From Gnetum montanum (taxonomy: Eukaryota; Streptophyta; Gnetopsida; Gnetales; Gnetaceae), in assembly GCA_015680685.1 (NCBI GenBank), contig MNCI01004661.1:979050-1043049 (forward strand): a stretch of 64,000 nucleotides of DNA, read 5' to 3'. The notes under the pieces were generated by a model, which was not told the origin of the DNA, did not search any database, and worked only from the letters and a program-made list of their open reading frames with translations. Of this stretch, positions 1 to 12,363 are shown one piece after another. Positions within the stretch are counted from its first letter, which is position 1, and the number at the start of each line of letters is the position of its first letter. The translations under genes and the position numbers were made by a program.

Positions 1-2090
1 TAACATCTTGTGAAATAGGAGTTAAATCTTCAATTCCTCTATAGCTATGCTACCTTTGGGTGGGGAAAGGATAAAAATATTCTCCCAACTGATGAACTTT
101 GAAGCTAAGGATAGCCAAAATCCTTATTGCTAAGTGTTGCCTCCAAGAACCAAGCTCGGAAAAATGGTGTACACAAAAGTGTAAATGTCAAAACCCTCCT
201 AACACTTATGCATTGAAATGGAAATCCATGATCTTAAAATGCTTACCTCACACCCAGTGAACTCAATGTTCATAAAGGAAAAGTTATTTTTAAGCTAGCA
301 TTATTGGGTGTTTTCTTTGAACAACCTTTTAACCTTGAGTGGGCTCCACTATGTGCCGCCCAAATAAACTATGAAAAATTTCAATACAGTGGAATTTGAG
401 ACTCTAACCAATAAATATATTGAGGATTGATGCCTAGCCAATCATGTAGACCATGAAATGAGTTTCAGGCTTCAACCATTGCCAAAATACAACTTTGGTA
501 GCTCATCCTTGATTCATGGTGATTAACAAAGCTTCATTCACCCTTAGAACCCTAGGCATTGCTATCAAGAAATCTCCAAATGTTATGAAATATTATAAAA
601 TAATTAGAAAAAAATTATCTAAAGGGTTTTATGCTGGCTCTATGGAAAACATATGCCAAACAATGTATTTAGGAAGGAACTAGGTAACTAGTGAAATTGC
701 ATAGCCTAACTCAAAATCCTAGCTAGGGCCTGTAGTAGTCACAAAACACTAGAAACCATGTTGAAAGTTTTCAAAACTTGATAGTTTCTTAGTTTTACAC
801 TAGCACCACATCATATATACATTGGTCATTGTATTTATGAGTGGGTTGAACACAAAATGCACCATTAAGATCTTGAATGACCTTCAAAATTATTAACCCT
901 AAACTTGAAACCTACCCAAATCCTCTAGTAACCTTGAAACACAAAATGATAGGTGAAAAAGGGTTCAAAATTGATCAAACCTTGGAAAATATGTTGGCAT
1001 TGCAAAGGAAATATGCTAGCCAGTGTAAAAATCACCATAAACATCAAGAATAGGCCTTCCACTAGTCTAAATAGCCTCTAGTTGTCTCATTCCAGTCACT
1101 AAACCTAGCTAGATCCTATGATAGCCATGAAACCTTGAAAATCAAGTCAAAAAGTGATGAAAATGACTTCATCCCTCATTTTTACACTAGCATCATAATA
1201 AAAATACACTAGCCAACATATTTTTCACCATGAAAACTCCAAAACAAACTTTTGTTAACTTATTTTAACCTCAAAATGGTCAATTTTCAACATTAAGACT
1301 CCTACGCTTCTTTGGAAGCCCAATGAAGCCAAAATCCCAAGTTTAACACACCATGAAACAATATTTCTCATAGAAATACATTGGGGTGTAGGAAAAATAC
1401 ATTATCCATCATATATTTTAGGCCTCAATAGCTTACAATGACTTTAGAAAGTCAAATCAACACCAAAGTTGACTCATTCTTTCTCCTTGACCTCTACGTT
1501 GACATTCCAAGGTATTGAAACCCAAAAGCTAGCCAAAACAAGCATTCATAACCAAGTTTCACGAAAAATATGCTAGCACAACATAGGAAATATGTTGGGC
1601 AGTGTATTTCTTGTTGGTGGTAGTGTAAAAACTATAAAATACCTTCTTCTAGGCTTCAAACAAGCTCAAATTAACCACCTTAAGTGCTCAAACCCTTTTG
1701 CAAACCTTGGAACCTCCCACCATGGCTCACTAAGGCCTAGAACTGGCAAAATATGACCATCATTGATCATAAATTACCCCATCTTACTTGATTTGGACTT
1801 GTTTCAACATTACTTAGCATTATTTTGCTCTATCTTTGTATTATTTTATATTATTTTAATAATTTTCATCACATAGGTGTTACTTAATGTTCTTATGGTT
1901 GTTGTGCAAGACTAGAGTATGGACACTTGGATAAAATTTAGCTTACCTTTGAGCCTGAGTTGACATCATGATGATATTGAATGATTCATTGACCTTGATT
2001 ACTTATATCTTGAGCTTGAGAGCTTGGTTGATCATATAGCCTCTATATAAAGGCCTCTCAAATATGACATGAACACCTAGTTAAAACACT
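1..2090. other. Non-coding sequence upstream of element A pol
   Basis: I see no coding region here on either strand. The stretch is AT-rich and scattered with short related phrases around TATGCTAGCC, AGTGTAAAAA and TACACTAGC (for example near 640, 1010, 1190, 1380 and 1570). Similar phrases recur in the 3' LTR of element A, so this is probably the 5' LTR or leader of that element. A TATATAAAG box lies near 2045. No gag or protease could be found between here and the pol remnant. Confidence 0.5.
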
Positions 2091-5000
2091 TGATCTTAAG
2101 GCTAGTGACATTACTAAAGACCCTATAGCTAAGGTTCCAGTCACAACACATAGTGTTGAGGAGACAACACTAAAATTAAGTTCCCCACTTGAACCACAGC
2201 AGGTTCAAGACATCACTAAGGTCCTTCAAAGTAACATTAAGATCTTTGCTTGGTCATATGAAGATATGCTAGGTCTCGATCCATGCCTAGTTTAGCACAA
2301 CATTATACTTGACTCTAGTATTAAGCCACTTAAACAAAAGATTCACAACATTAGACCAAATTTAGCCTTAGTAGTTCATGATGAGATCATGAAACTTTAT
2401 CAAGCTGGTTTCATCTAAGCTATTGATTACATGGATTGGGTGTCCAACAAAGTAGTAATCCCTATGAAAAATGGGAGTATATGTATTTACATTAATTTTT
2501 GAGACCTAAATAAGGTAACTATTGAAGATGATTTCCCTTTGTCTAGTATTGACCAAGTCATCAATACTATAGCTGGACATGTTTTTTTATCCTTCATGGA
2601 TGGGTTGGGATACAACCAAGTTAGGATCAACCTATAACATCAACTTTACGTGATGTTCATGACCTTTTAGGAAATATTTTGTTATACCAAAATTCCATTT
2701 GGTATAAAAAATGCAAGTGCAACTTATCAATGAGCCATGACCTACATATTTGGTGACTACATGCTAGGGTTACTTAATGATTACATGGATGACATTCCAG
2801 TCAAATCCAAAGTGGCCAATGACTATGCACATGACCTTGAATTAGTGCTTAAATGATGTCTCAAATACCAAGTTAGACTCAATCCTAAGAAGTGTATATT
2901 TAGCATTAAAATTAATAAGATGCTCGATTTAGTGGCATTTGAGGCAAGGATACGTGTCGATCCTAATAGGGTTAAGGCCATAATATATTTGGTAGCACCT
3001 ACTAACCTTAAGAAGCTTCAAGAACTATAGGTTGCATTACAATTTATCTATAGATTCATTTGAAGGCTTACATATAAGCTACAACCTATGCAACACTTGC
3101 ATAAGAAAAGAGTTCACTATGAGTGGACTATCTAATGCCAAGAAGCCTTCAATAATATTAAGCAAGAGTTGGTTTAACTACCCATAGTGTATTTTAGACA
3201 AAAAAAAACCCTTTTACATAGACGTTACAATCTTTGACATATTTATTTCCTTTTTATCCTTTCAAATATAAGATGATGAAGTAGAACTTCTTGTATACTA
3301 TTTGAGCCATGTGTTAATAGCCTATGAGACCTAATATACTAAGGTTGAGAAGTATTGTCTAGCCCTAGTCTTTTCCTTGAAGAAGTGGAGACACTACCTC
3401 TTTAGGAGCCAAGTTAACATCATATGCAAAGATAATGTACTTAGAGCCATAATGACCAACATCTATGAAAGTAGCCAGATAGCATGATGAAAGGCTATAA
3501 TAGTTGAGTTTGACCTACATTACATCTGCCAAGCCTCAACCAAAGATCAAACTATATTAACACAACTCACAGCATCCACAATTAAAGATCATGTAGTCAT
3601 TGATCCTAAGTCTATTGATCAACATGTTAACCTTGTTAACAAAGTACTTGAGGGTTATAAGGCTATCATGCACATTTACAAAGCCTCAACTACCCATGGG
3701 GTCAGTGCTACTACCATTTTAACATTAACTTCAAGTATACTCCAACCCCTCACTTACTGTTTTCAATTTCCATGTACTAATAATGTGGCAAAGTATGGAG
3801 GATTAATCAAAGGAATGATGGTAGCATGCGACCAAAGAATCAAATTTCTAATGATAAAAGGTGATTCACAACTTGTGATTAACCAAGTAACTAAAGTTTA
3901 TGCATGTAAAGTCAAACATTTACACCCCTATTGTGACCTAGCTAAGAAATAGATGCAACAATTTATTGACATTGACATTCAACATATATCCAAAATTAAT
4001 AATTCCTTAGTTGATGCCATTGCAACCTTGGCCATAAGTGTGATGTCAAATGTGTTTAAGAAGTTATCTTCTTTATTAGAGGACTATGCTCTTCCCATCA
4101 CATAGAAAACTAAAGTCACCTCCATAGCTAGTGTTAACACTATTTTTCAAAAGGAGTGATATGATGATATTAAATTTTACCTAATGCATGGTGAATCTCC
4201 ATAGAACCTAACTACTTCTCAAAAGAACACTGTATGTAAAAAATCAAAACAATATTTCATTGTAGTTAATAACACATTATGTTGAAGGATTTATGATGTT
4301 ATATTATTAGTATGCTTGAATAAAACCAAAGCTCGCACAATACTTGAGAAAGTTCATGAGGTTATATGTGGGGAACATATAGGACCTCAATCTATGACCA
4401 CAAATATTATATGAGTAGGATACTATTGGGCATATATGGAAAGGGACTACGTGTAGAAGGTTAAAACTTGTGATACTTGTCAATGGCACAACAACTTAAT
4501 ACACATGTCACCAACCAAGTTACACATCACTTAGATATATTGGCCTTTTTAATAATTGGAAATAAATGTTATCATACACATAACACCTAAGTCTTTTGTA
4601 AGACATAGCTTTATCATCATTACAACTGAATATTTTACAAAGTGGGTTAAAGCTATTTCTCTAAGGAAGACAACGTCTCAACAAGTCTGTAAATTCATAC
4701 TAGATAACATAGTAGCCCATTTTAGCATACCTCTAATCATAGACCCAAATAAAGGACCATAGTTTAGTAGCCACGAAACACAAACCTTTTATCAACAACT
4801 AAGCATTAAGCATTCCTTTCAATCACCATATTATCCTCAAGCTAATGGACAGGCTAAAGTTAGCAACAAGGTCATCATAAACTTGCTCAAAAAGATGCTA
4901 AACAACAGTAGACGTAAGTGGCATGAGCAGCTTGTTCATGCACTTCGGGCTTATAGGACTACATTTTGAATTGCAACTGGTGTCATCCAATATAGCCTTG

Positions 5001-5420
5001 TTTACAAATTTGAAGCTATTTTGTCTCTTGAATTGCATGTTTCATCACTAAGAGTATCTCTATCTGACTTCATCAGTGACAAGCAGAATAAGGAGCTACA
5101 TACCATTGACCTTGATTCAATGGAACAAAAATGAATACAAATACCTACTCACATCAAATGGTACTAAGAGAGATAGAAGCAATAGCATCATCATGATCTA
5201 AACAAATGAAAGATCAAGAAAGGAGGCCTAGTCCTCAATCCCATTCGCAAACATGTGAACAAATTCTCAGCCAACTCAGAGAGACCTTTCCTAGTTACCA
5301 TGCCTATGGAAATGAAACATTCAGATTGGTAGACATAAAAGAATAAATTGGCGAATTCAGTCAACCATTCCTATCTTAAATCCTTACATCTAACATGTTT
5401 TCCTAGAGCCTTTTCTTTAC
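2091..5420 (+). pseudogene. Element A: decayed Ty3/gypsy (Tat-type) pol
   Basis: This is the pol region of a Ty3/gypsy retrotransposon, broken by many in-frame stops. In order it shows a reverse transcriptase (about 2220-2870, with a DYMDD active-site box near 2780), the first RNase H (about 3180-3550), a second archaeal-type RNase H (about 3660-4040, with a GDSQLVINQV stretch and a decayed VDAIATLA end), an H-x-C-type zinc region (about 4340-4480), and integrase (about 4540-4990) running into a C-terminal tail to about 5400. The same domain order and many phrases are shared with the better preserved element B (18850-22092). Two RNase H domains are known from the Tat group of plant gypsy elements. 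No gag or protease precedes it. It cannot encode a functional polyprotein. Confidence 0.85.
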
Positions 5421-6534
5421 ATGTATGAATGAATGATCGACATCAATAGCCTTTACAACCAATAACAAGTGAGCCTTCATGACTTCCAGCTCTCTATCTC
5501 TTTCTATATATATATCTCTCTCAATTTGACACAATGAATGAACTACAAGCCTTGCAAAATCTATGACACATGACACAAATCTTCCAATATTGTACTAATG
5601 GTAGCCTATGGGGTCCTATAGTTCACTAGTTATCTCATATAGCCTTATGCAATGTCTTCTAATAACATGTATGCTTTATGTTGTTTTCTTATCCTCTTGA
5701 ATTTGTGCTTGTAGAATGAAGTTCGAAGTCATTGCAAAGATGCAACTCATCGCTGAAGCAAGTTACCATGTGACCTTGATGTGTTAGAATTGATTAGGTT
5801 GTCCTACCATGCAAAGTGTTCTTGTCTTACATCACTTGTGTTATCCCTCTTGAGCCATAATCCCATAGCCCAATTACAACCGTTTTTTTTACCCTAAACA
5901 ATAATGATGACCTATGTTTGATACTCATGCATTGTGGCCATATGACATCTCATTCATCATACTCCACTATTAAGTTTATTGGATGCAACACATCTCATTA
6001 AATGAAAAAACCAAATTAAGCTTAGCCTTGACAATGAAATCAAATGAAGGTTTCACCCTTAAAAAGAAGAAAAAATGGGGAAGCAAATTGCCTATGAATC
6101 CAAAAGGCCAATGAATCCCAAAAGTAAGATCAACAACTTCAAACAAGCAAAGGAAGGAGCTTAATGGCCAAAGAAGCCATGGAATGGAATAATGGTTCCT
6201 CAAAAACATTATCAAGTGAGTAGAACTTTGAAGCACAAAATGTGAAGACTACACCAATCAACTAGCATATCACTACCATATTGTAACCATGATGTCAACA
6301 TGTAGATTTCATTGTTCACCTCTATGATCATTTACTTGAAACCAAATATAGTCTTTATCATATATCTTCTCATCATAACCTTATCATACCATCACAAGCA
6401 CTCTTTTCCATGGTTTAATAACAATAATATCAAGCACAAAGAGGATATGTTGGTGATAGACCTATGGTAATGTTTTGCATTCTTTGTTAATGTCTCTCAG
6501 GTCAATCCTCAAAACATCAACAAAGAGGGACCAA
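5421..6534 (+). other. 3' untranslated region of element A with polypurine tract
   Basis: No open frame of note lies between the integrase end and the LTR. A short (TA)n/CT-rich run sits at 5495-5525. The sequence ends in a polypurine tract, AACAAAGAGGGACCA (6519-6533), directly before TGAAATAC, where the 3' LTR begins. Element B has the equivalent tract (23654-23668) followed by TGAAACAC, which fixes the boundary. Confidence 0.6.
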
Positions 6535-7718
6535 TGAAATACTACAAAGAAAATTCATATTGCAGCACAAGACCAAAACCATTTGTAATTTGGTGAAAAA
6601 TAATGACAAACACAATTGCCTTATTTTTCCTAATACATGGAATTTTAACCTTCATCATTGAAATTTGAGGTAGGATTTTATTGTAAAGTATGAAATCTGC
6701 AGTTCATAGGCTACAATCTCACACATCTTAGCTTATGAAGTCTAAAAAATGCTTCATAAGTTGTGAGTGCCTTTTTTCCAATTAAGAAAAGTTGTATTTT
6801 GCATGTACCTAGGCTTTGGAAGGCTGAAAATGCCTTGGGAACCACCAAATTTGGGTTTTTCTCTATTTTTATGTTGGCCATAGCAATTTATATGCTAGAC
6901 CCACTTGGAGCTAGCGTATAAATTTTTGGGCCTTAGTTTCTATGCTAAGATACCTATAGCCAACGTATAAATTTTTGGGCTTTAGTTTTTATGCTAAGAG
7001 GCATGCAAAAGCAGTGTATAAATTTGGGCATTGAATTTTTAGACTAGGCAGCACATGAAGCCAACGTAAAAACCATCAAACTTTCCAAATTTGATAAATA
7101 CATTAGGGCTAGATGACTTGCAAACATTTGCAACAATTTATTACCAATTATGGTAGAAATTTGCAACAATGGATCAGACACCATATGGCCTATAAAAATT
7201 GAAGTTGTCCACATTAAAAGGACTTTTGGAAAATTTTCATTTAGGCTAAACTAGAGACTTTCAAAATAGTGTAGATTCACTAGAAGTTCAGCAATCATTC
7301 CACCACACATAGCGCAAATCCAAGTGCCAGAGAGAGAGTAAAGAACTTTAGGATTAAAACTTGGAACCTCTAGAGAATGAAGCTGACTATAGGACACACT
7401 TTGCTAGCTTCATTGGGCTCAAAGCATCCTTTGTTTGGCTCTTTGTGCATTCAAAACACATATATTTGTACTCACCTTCCCTTTGTTCATGCAAAAAATT
7501 TATTATTTTAATAAAAATGTGTAGTTCATTTGTTCAATGCATGTTTATTTTCTATTTCTCTAGATTTAGATCTTATTCACATCATTTTACGAATCATAAG
7601 TCCTTGGGTAATTGACAAGATCGTCCAATGTACTTTGGATCCTTTCTTAAGGCCTATGGGATTTGAAGTTAAACTATTTCACCTTGAGATCTTTGGTTTT
7701 TCACCACCGAACTTTTCA
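6535..7718 (+). repeat. 3' LTR of element A
   Basis: The LTR starts TGAAA after the polypurine tract and plausibly ends TTTCA at 7718, which is inverted relative to the start. A TATAAAAA box lies at 7191-7198. Upstream of it, at about 6880-7070, are three to four imperfect repeats around the phrase GTATAAATTTTTGGG with TTTATGCTAAG, spaced about 60-70 bp. Small open frames inside the LTR have no recognisable product. The matching 5' LTR was not identified, and the right end is set by comparison with element B, so it may be off by some bases. Confidence 0.6.
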
Positions 7719-7747
7719 GACACTATATATAGCATTTATGACCCACT

Positions 7748-8366
7748 AGTACTACTTTACTAGCACCACATCTATAAACAAAACAAAAACTTTTAAAACA
7801 CGTTTTGGAAATCATTTGGATTGTAATCCACTTGACCTCATTTTCATTCATGTGTCAAGGCAATCAAAATGTATCAAACTTTCATGGTTAAGGCACATGA
7901 TGTGAAATTTGAAGAAAAATGAAGAATGTGATAAAAAAATATGTACAAGTTGAAATTTAAAATCAGATTTTATAAAAATCCCTTTTAAAAGGCAAGAGAC
8001 GTAGAGCTTTTGCTACGTGAAAGAAAAGTCTTAATAAACCGTATTTGCTGCATTTTGTGCAGCACCATAGCCGTGTGAACCAGTGCTGCTACTCTATTGG
8101 CACCACATCCATAAACAAGACAATTTCTATTCGTATATCAATGAAGCGAAGAAGATGTATCAAAGTCTGCTGGTCAAGGCACGTGATGTAAAATTTGAAA
8201 AATGAAAAAAAGCATGTCATAAAAGAATATGCACCCGTTGAAATTTCTAATCAGATTTTTTTAAATTCCCAGGTAAAAGGCACGAGGCGTGGAGCTTTTG
8301 CATTGTGAAGGAAAAAGTCTTTAATAAAAACGTATTTGCTGAAGTTTGTGGAGCGTCATAGACGGG
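7748..8366. repeat. Direct duplication of about 0.3 kb upstream of the OMT pseudogene
   Basis: Two diverged copies lie in tandem, roughly 7748-8075 and 8081-8366. Both begin with the phrase GCACCACATC.ATAAACAA, both contain GATGT(G/A)AAATTTGAA and GAGCTTTTGC, and both end around CGTATTTGCTG and a CATAG. The second copy is slightly shorter. The block ends about 0.4 kb before the TATA box of the O-methyltransferase pseudogene, so it may be a duplicated promoter segment. No coding potential was seen. Confidence 0.75.
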
Positions 8367-8803
8367 ATATAATATATGGATATCATGATCGATGACAATC
8401 ATCCTGATGGTGTTTATTTATGGTTGCGTAGACTTCCTGGTTTTCGGAAGAAAACGGGTTACTTGCCACCCACGAGCTCAGTGGAATTTTGACTATTTTA
8501 ACGAACTATAAATGTTAAATAATGAAAGTTTAAAAAAATACCAGGTCTTCCGAGACACTCGCCGGTCTAGCCTCGTAACACTCCCTCTGGTTTCATCGTT
8601 ACCTGTCGACGGGCTTTTAAATAAAATAGAAAACGAGCTCAAGCTCAACAACGAAATACTCGGCCCTGCAATTACAATAATTTCTTCTGGAATTTTTGTC
8701 AAAACCGGCCCCATGTACAATCATGCATGCCAGGACAAGAAAAATATGATGGGCCAGAATGCATATTAGCCTCAGCATCTCCCCGCGGGACCTGTATGAA
8801 TCC
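8367..8803. other. Upstream region of the OMT pseudogene
   Basis: Short open frames on both strands around 8493-8769 show no recognisable protein. The sequence is less AT-rich than the retroelement DNA to its left and leads into a TATA box, so it is most simply the upstream region of the O-methyltransferase copy. Confidence 0.4.
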
Positions 8804-8813
8804 TATAAAAATA
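8804..8813 (+). promoter_or_regulatory. TATA box of the OMT pseudogene
   Basis: TATAAAAATA lies 90 bp before the first ATG of the O-methyltransferase copy. This spacing is normal for a plant core promoter with a short 5' leader. The box looks intact although the gene behind it is broken. Confidence 0.6.
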
Positions 8814-8902
8814 CCAGTTCAACAGATGATTCTGGCAAGCTCACTGTGGTTCAAACAGCGATCTGAAAGACGTTAAGTGTGAGTCTACAACTGCAAACTG
8901 CA

Positions 8903-9493
8903 ATGGCAATGGCAATGGACAAGGCCCGTCAAGAAGGTTATGCAGCGGCATGCAAAATAACCTTCTCATTTGCAGAGACAACTGATTAGGATACAGTAGA
9001 AGGATCTTAATAGACGTACTTCCAGTTTTGCATTTGTAAATATTTTAAAAACCCTTTCAATTTGAATCTGAATTTCATTTCCTTTTCTTTAAAATGAAAG
9101 CCAGGAGTGGAGCATAGAGCGGGGGACATGTTTAAGAGCGTGCCCAGCGCAGAGTGCATGCTGCTGAAGTCCATCCTGCACGACTGGAACGACTTTGACG
9201 GTGTAAGAATCCGAAAGGCCTGCAGGGCAGCCCTTCCTCCCAATGGCTACCTCGTCATTGTGGATATTGTGCTCCCCACTGTAAACGCAAATGCAGATGG
9301 AGATGGAGATGGCAACCCAGACAAGTTCACGTCGGTGATGGGCCTAACAATGGACCTGCTGACAGGGGGGCGTGAGAGAAATGAAGCAGAACTAAGGGAG
9401 ATGCTGTTGGCATCTGGTTTCTCTAACATGAAAATCCTGCCACTCCCACTCCCAGTCTCTCCTGGGCCATGCGTCATCGAGGCTTTTCCGTAA
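8903..9493 (+). pseudogene. Plant O-methyltransferase (caffeate/flavonoid OMT-like), internally deleted
   Basis: The N-terminus is an open stretch from the ATG at 8903 (MAMAMDKARQEGYAAACK...) that stops near 8989. The C-terminal part resumes at about 9100 as PGVEHRAGDMF and runs to a TAA at 9491-9493. The C-terminal part has recognisable landmarks of SAM-dependent plant O-methyltransferases: the ILHDW segment that carries the catalytic histidine, the YLVIVDIVLP strand, a GGRERNEAELREML helix and a GFSNMKI end. About 200 residues of the usual 350-370 are missing, including the dimerisation domain and the glycine-rich SAM loop. The sequence just before 9100 ends in AG and could be an old intron tail. 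An acidic-looking insert (NANADGDGDGNPD) interrupts the region before the last helices. The natural substrate cannot be told from this remnant. Confidence 0.8.
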
Positions 9494-9689
9494 ACAACGC
9501 AACTGTAGTCGCTCCTTCCAAAACCAGAATCAATGAACCAAAGAAATTAAGTAAGCCCTGAGGGTTTGTAACCCTTCAAGAAATCTCCCGTTAGTTGTTA
9601 GACTTAAATAAATGTTTTCAGTTTCCATGTAATTTTTTAGAAAAATTGAGCGAATTGTTATTCCCAAAAAAGAAGACTATACATCAGTA

Positions 9690-9815
9690 CAGTGTAGGCC
9701 AGAGTTGCTGGCCCCACACCACCACGGACCCCAACCCCGGGTCCCCCGCAAACCGCAACCGCTGCGGGGCATCACCACATCCGGGCATGTCCCAGGCTAA
9801 CCCCACCTTAGTCGC
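9690..9815. other. GC-rich patch at the broken end of element F
   Basis: About 125 bp are strikingly rich in C on the plus strand (runs such as CCCCAACCCCGGGTCCCCC) in an otherwise AT-rich window. The patch sits exactly where the homology of the F gag with the D and E gags ends. I do not recognise it. It could be the end of another inserted repeat or the filler at a deletion junction. Confidence 0.5.
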
Positions 9816-11412
9816 TACTTTTGTTGTTAGCTTCTGAAGTGGCAAGGTTTTCCTATTCACCAACTCTTCGATTGGTGACTCATCCTCTTCATCGCAAAAT
9901 TTCACTCCCTTCTTTCGAAGAGAGGGATCATGGTTGTATTCTTCTGTACTTTCCCTTCTTCGTAGCTCCCCTTCTTCTTTTGCTACTTGTTCCAACAATC
10001 AGTGAACCTCATGGGATCTAAGTTCTGATAATTGCCCTTGGGCATAAGTCCCAAGGGTTCTCCTAGTTTCATACCTTAGCCCATCTACGATATGGCGAAG
10101 TTGATCCCTCTTTGTGTAACCATGGCCCGGGCAACGATGTAACAATGCGTAGTAGCAGCCCATGGCAACATCCAAGGGTTCATGAATACCTTTCTTCCAT
10201 CCTTGGATCTGCTTACGTAAGTTAGACACTCTAGAGTATGTCTAATACTTATCGTTGAAGAGTTCTAACATCGTACTCCACCTCCTAATAGTTTCCGATT
10301 CTACGAACCGGTACCAACACTCTGCTTCTTTGATAAGTGTCCTAGGAAACAACTTAAGTTTTCGCCACTCATTTTCAATGTTTTGCAAGGCACAGACATC
10401 GTGGAATGCCTGTAAATGATGTTGCGGATCAGCGTTGTATCCCCCCTCAAAGTGTGGGATATTTTTCATGTCTAAACGCTTAATCCGACTATCTTTTAAA
10501 TGCCTTGTTGGGATTCTTACTACCTCCATTATGTCTAGCATACTTTAGGTTGCAAGTAGGGGCTCGTCATGATCATCTCTTTCATGACGCCTGTGATGTC
10601 TTTGTTGTTTCCTATTTTCCCTTCATTCGTGCCCTTGTCCTCTCTCGTTGAGCTCTCTCATTTTTCTTACCTTCATCCTCTCTATTATGCTTGTCATGAT
10701 TGCGCCTAGATGTGGAAGGAGAGGGTGAGTGATGTGATGAAGGTGAAGAGGAAGAAGAACCACCACCATGACGATGTTTCTTACCTTCTTTTCTGTGGCT
10801 TCGGCCCCAATCGTGATGACGATCTAAGTGCCCATCCTTGTTATGTGTTGTTCCCTCAATGAACAGCTGGTGTTCATGGGCATCAGAACCAGGGTTATAT
10901 ATCATGGAGCATACGTTCTGATACCCCACCTCCTCACTATCGTTAGGAGGGGAAACATCTTTTGATAGCGAACCAGTTATAAGTGGTTCACCATCTCTAG
11001 TTTCACTTAGGACATGCAGGACCTCTTTGTCCTTTAACAGTGTATGTTGGCTCTCCTACCTTGAGTTCCTCATACATTGTAAAGCTGTGGGATGGTAATC
11101 CCTTATGTCAAAATCACCCATAACGTATTCAACATATAATTCTGTCATGCCAATCTGTGCCAAAGCACAGAGAAGCATGTTAGGGACTGATCGATCCAAA
11201 GGTAACACTATGTTACCTTGCAAGTCTCTCTAGTGCATCTATTCATCTTGATGGAGGATAAAAGTAAAGTTGGGGATATACTCATCAGGATGAGGATATG
11301 TCAACCTGCATTGTTGAGGAATCAGCTGATTTAGGTTATGTGTTTTTGATTGCCAATTGTTCTTTGTATTATCCCTAGGTGATGTGCTCTTGTGAGAAGA
11401 AGAAGAAGACAT
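9816..11412 (-). pseudogene. Element F: Ty3/gypsy gag, truncated
   Basis: The frame opens with an ATG at 11412 (MSSSSSHKSTS...), about 125 bp downstream of the primer binding site, and reads leftwards with several stops and frame changes. A serine- and histidine-rich, charged middle (about 10612-10929) is followed by the retrotransposon gag core at 10242-10541 (HLQAFHDVCALQNI, WRKLKLFPRTL, ECWYRFVE, RRWSTMLELFNDKY), then a charged coiled-coil-like tail to about 9830. The same protein order occurs in elements D and E. Homology ends at the GC-rich patch, before any zinc knuckle, protease or RT, so F lacks its entire pol and 3' LTR. Confidence 0.85.
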
Positions 11413-11537
11413 GATGTCTTATCCGATGTGCTATTTTGCTATTATATAATTTTTCTTATTTGATTAACCCTAAGGTTCATTTAAGCTTCCAACGATGTGA
11501 GTAATATCCTTTGTTCTACTTAGCGCACAAACACTTA

Positions 11538-11556
11538 GTCCCCGGCAACGGCACCA
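11538..11556 (-). other. Primer binding site of element F (tRNA-Asp type)
   Basis: Read on the minus strand, the sequence next to the LTR is TGGTGCCGTTGCCGGGGAC. It is complementary to the 3' end of plant tRNA-Asp apart from one base, and is the PBS known from plant Athila/Tat gypsy elements. It defines the inner LTR edge one base away, at 11558. Confidence 0.8.
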
Positions 11557-11557
11557 A

Positions 11558-12363
11558 TGATGAGTGGCGAGGTACCCCTACACTCAACCATACGAATACG
11601 AGCGTAACACGTGCGATCCGGTCGAACTCCATAGACTAAGTGCCTACACGCCTTATGGAACACTTAAGGTTAACCATTTATTGTCTTCCCAGACTTGTAT
11701 TTGTCAAAGTATGGTTAAGTAAGTCTAAGGTATATGATTTTTATAGTTTTTTTGTTTTATCTCCTATGCTATTGAGTTGAAGGGTTGAGAAGATTAACTA
11801 ACTAACTCTAACTAACTAACTAAGTCTAAATTACCTAGCATCAGCATCCATTTCCACTTACCGTACACACCCTGAACCAATGCAGCCGTGGCTACCAAAT
11901 GCTAATCGTTGCTGGGATCACCACGCGTAACGCACGTGCTCGAAGCGGTTATACTGAGGAACTTAACTAGGAGAGAAGGGTTGAGAGAGATTTAAGTCCT
12001 AATAAAGCATGTAAATAATATTAAATAAAATCCTAATTAGCCTATTCCATGCACTGCAAGGTTTATCCAGGAAGTTCGTCTTTATTGTTGTACACAAACT
12101 TGTGTTCAAGCACAATGTTTGCTCGAATAAAGATCCGTTCACTTTAGGACTCCTACTACGGGCATATGGAAAATATTCTATCTCAAGAGTGATCAATCTA
12201 CTAAAGTTTCCCTACTATCTAGCCTACGATGAGAAAACAAGGGAGAGCCGTCTCTTATTTATAGATTTTGCGACGCATCGCGATATCGTGCATGCGATAT
12301 TGTAGGGGACGACATGATATCACGTACGTGATATCACAGCCCATGCGATATCCTGTCTCATCA
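11558..12363 (-). repeat. 5' LTR of element F
   Basis: The LTR runs TGATGAG...CTCATCA on the plus strand, a perfect terminal inversion. It belongs to the same family as the LTRs at 29646, 48339, 51603, 62181 and 63548. On the minus strand the order is a very short U3 holding repeated GATATC palindromes (12270-12355), a TATAAATAAG box just after it (about 12255-12265), and a long transcribed part. No second copy of this LTR is attached to F, so insertion age cannot be judged. A degenerate microrepeat (CTAACTAACT) lies near 11800. Confidence 0.85.

Noticed and set aside
2036-2060. TATATAAAGG before the pol of element A as a host gene promoter
   Set aside because: It lies within sequence similar to the retroelement and leads only into decayed pol, with no host gene downstream.
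7361-7763. 84- and 77-codon overlapping open frames
   Set aside because: They lie inside the 3' LTR of element A, overlap each other and have no recognisable motif.
9247-9477. Minus-strand frame opposite the O-methyltransferase
   Set aside because: Antisense shadow of a well-supported methyltransferase C-terminus.
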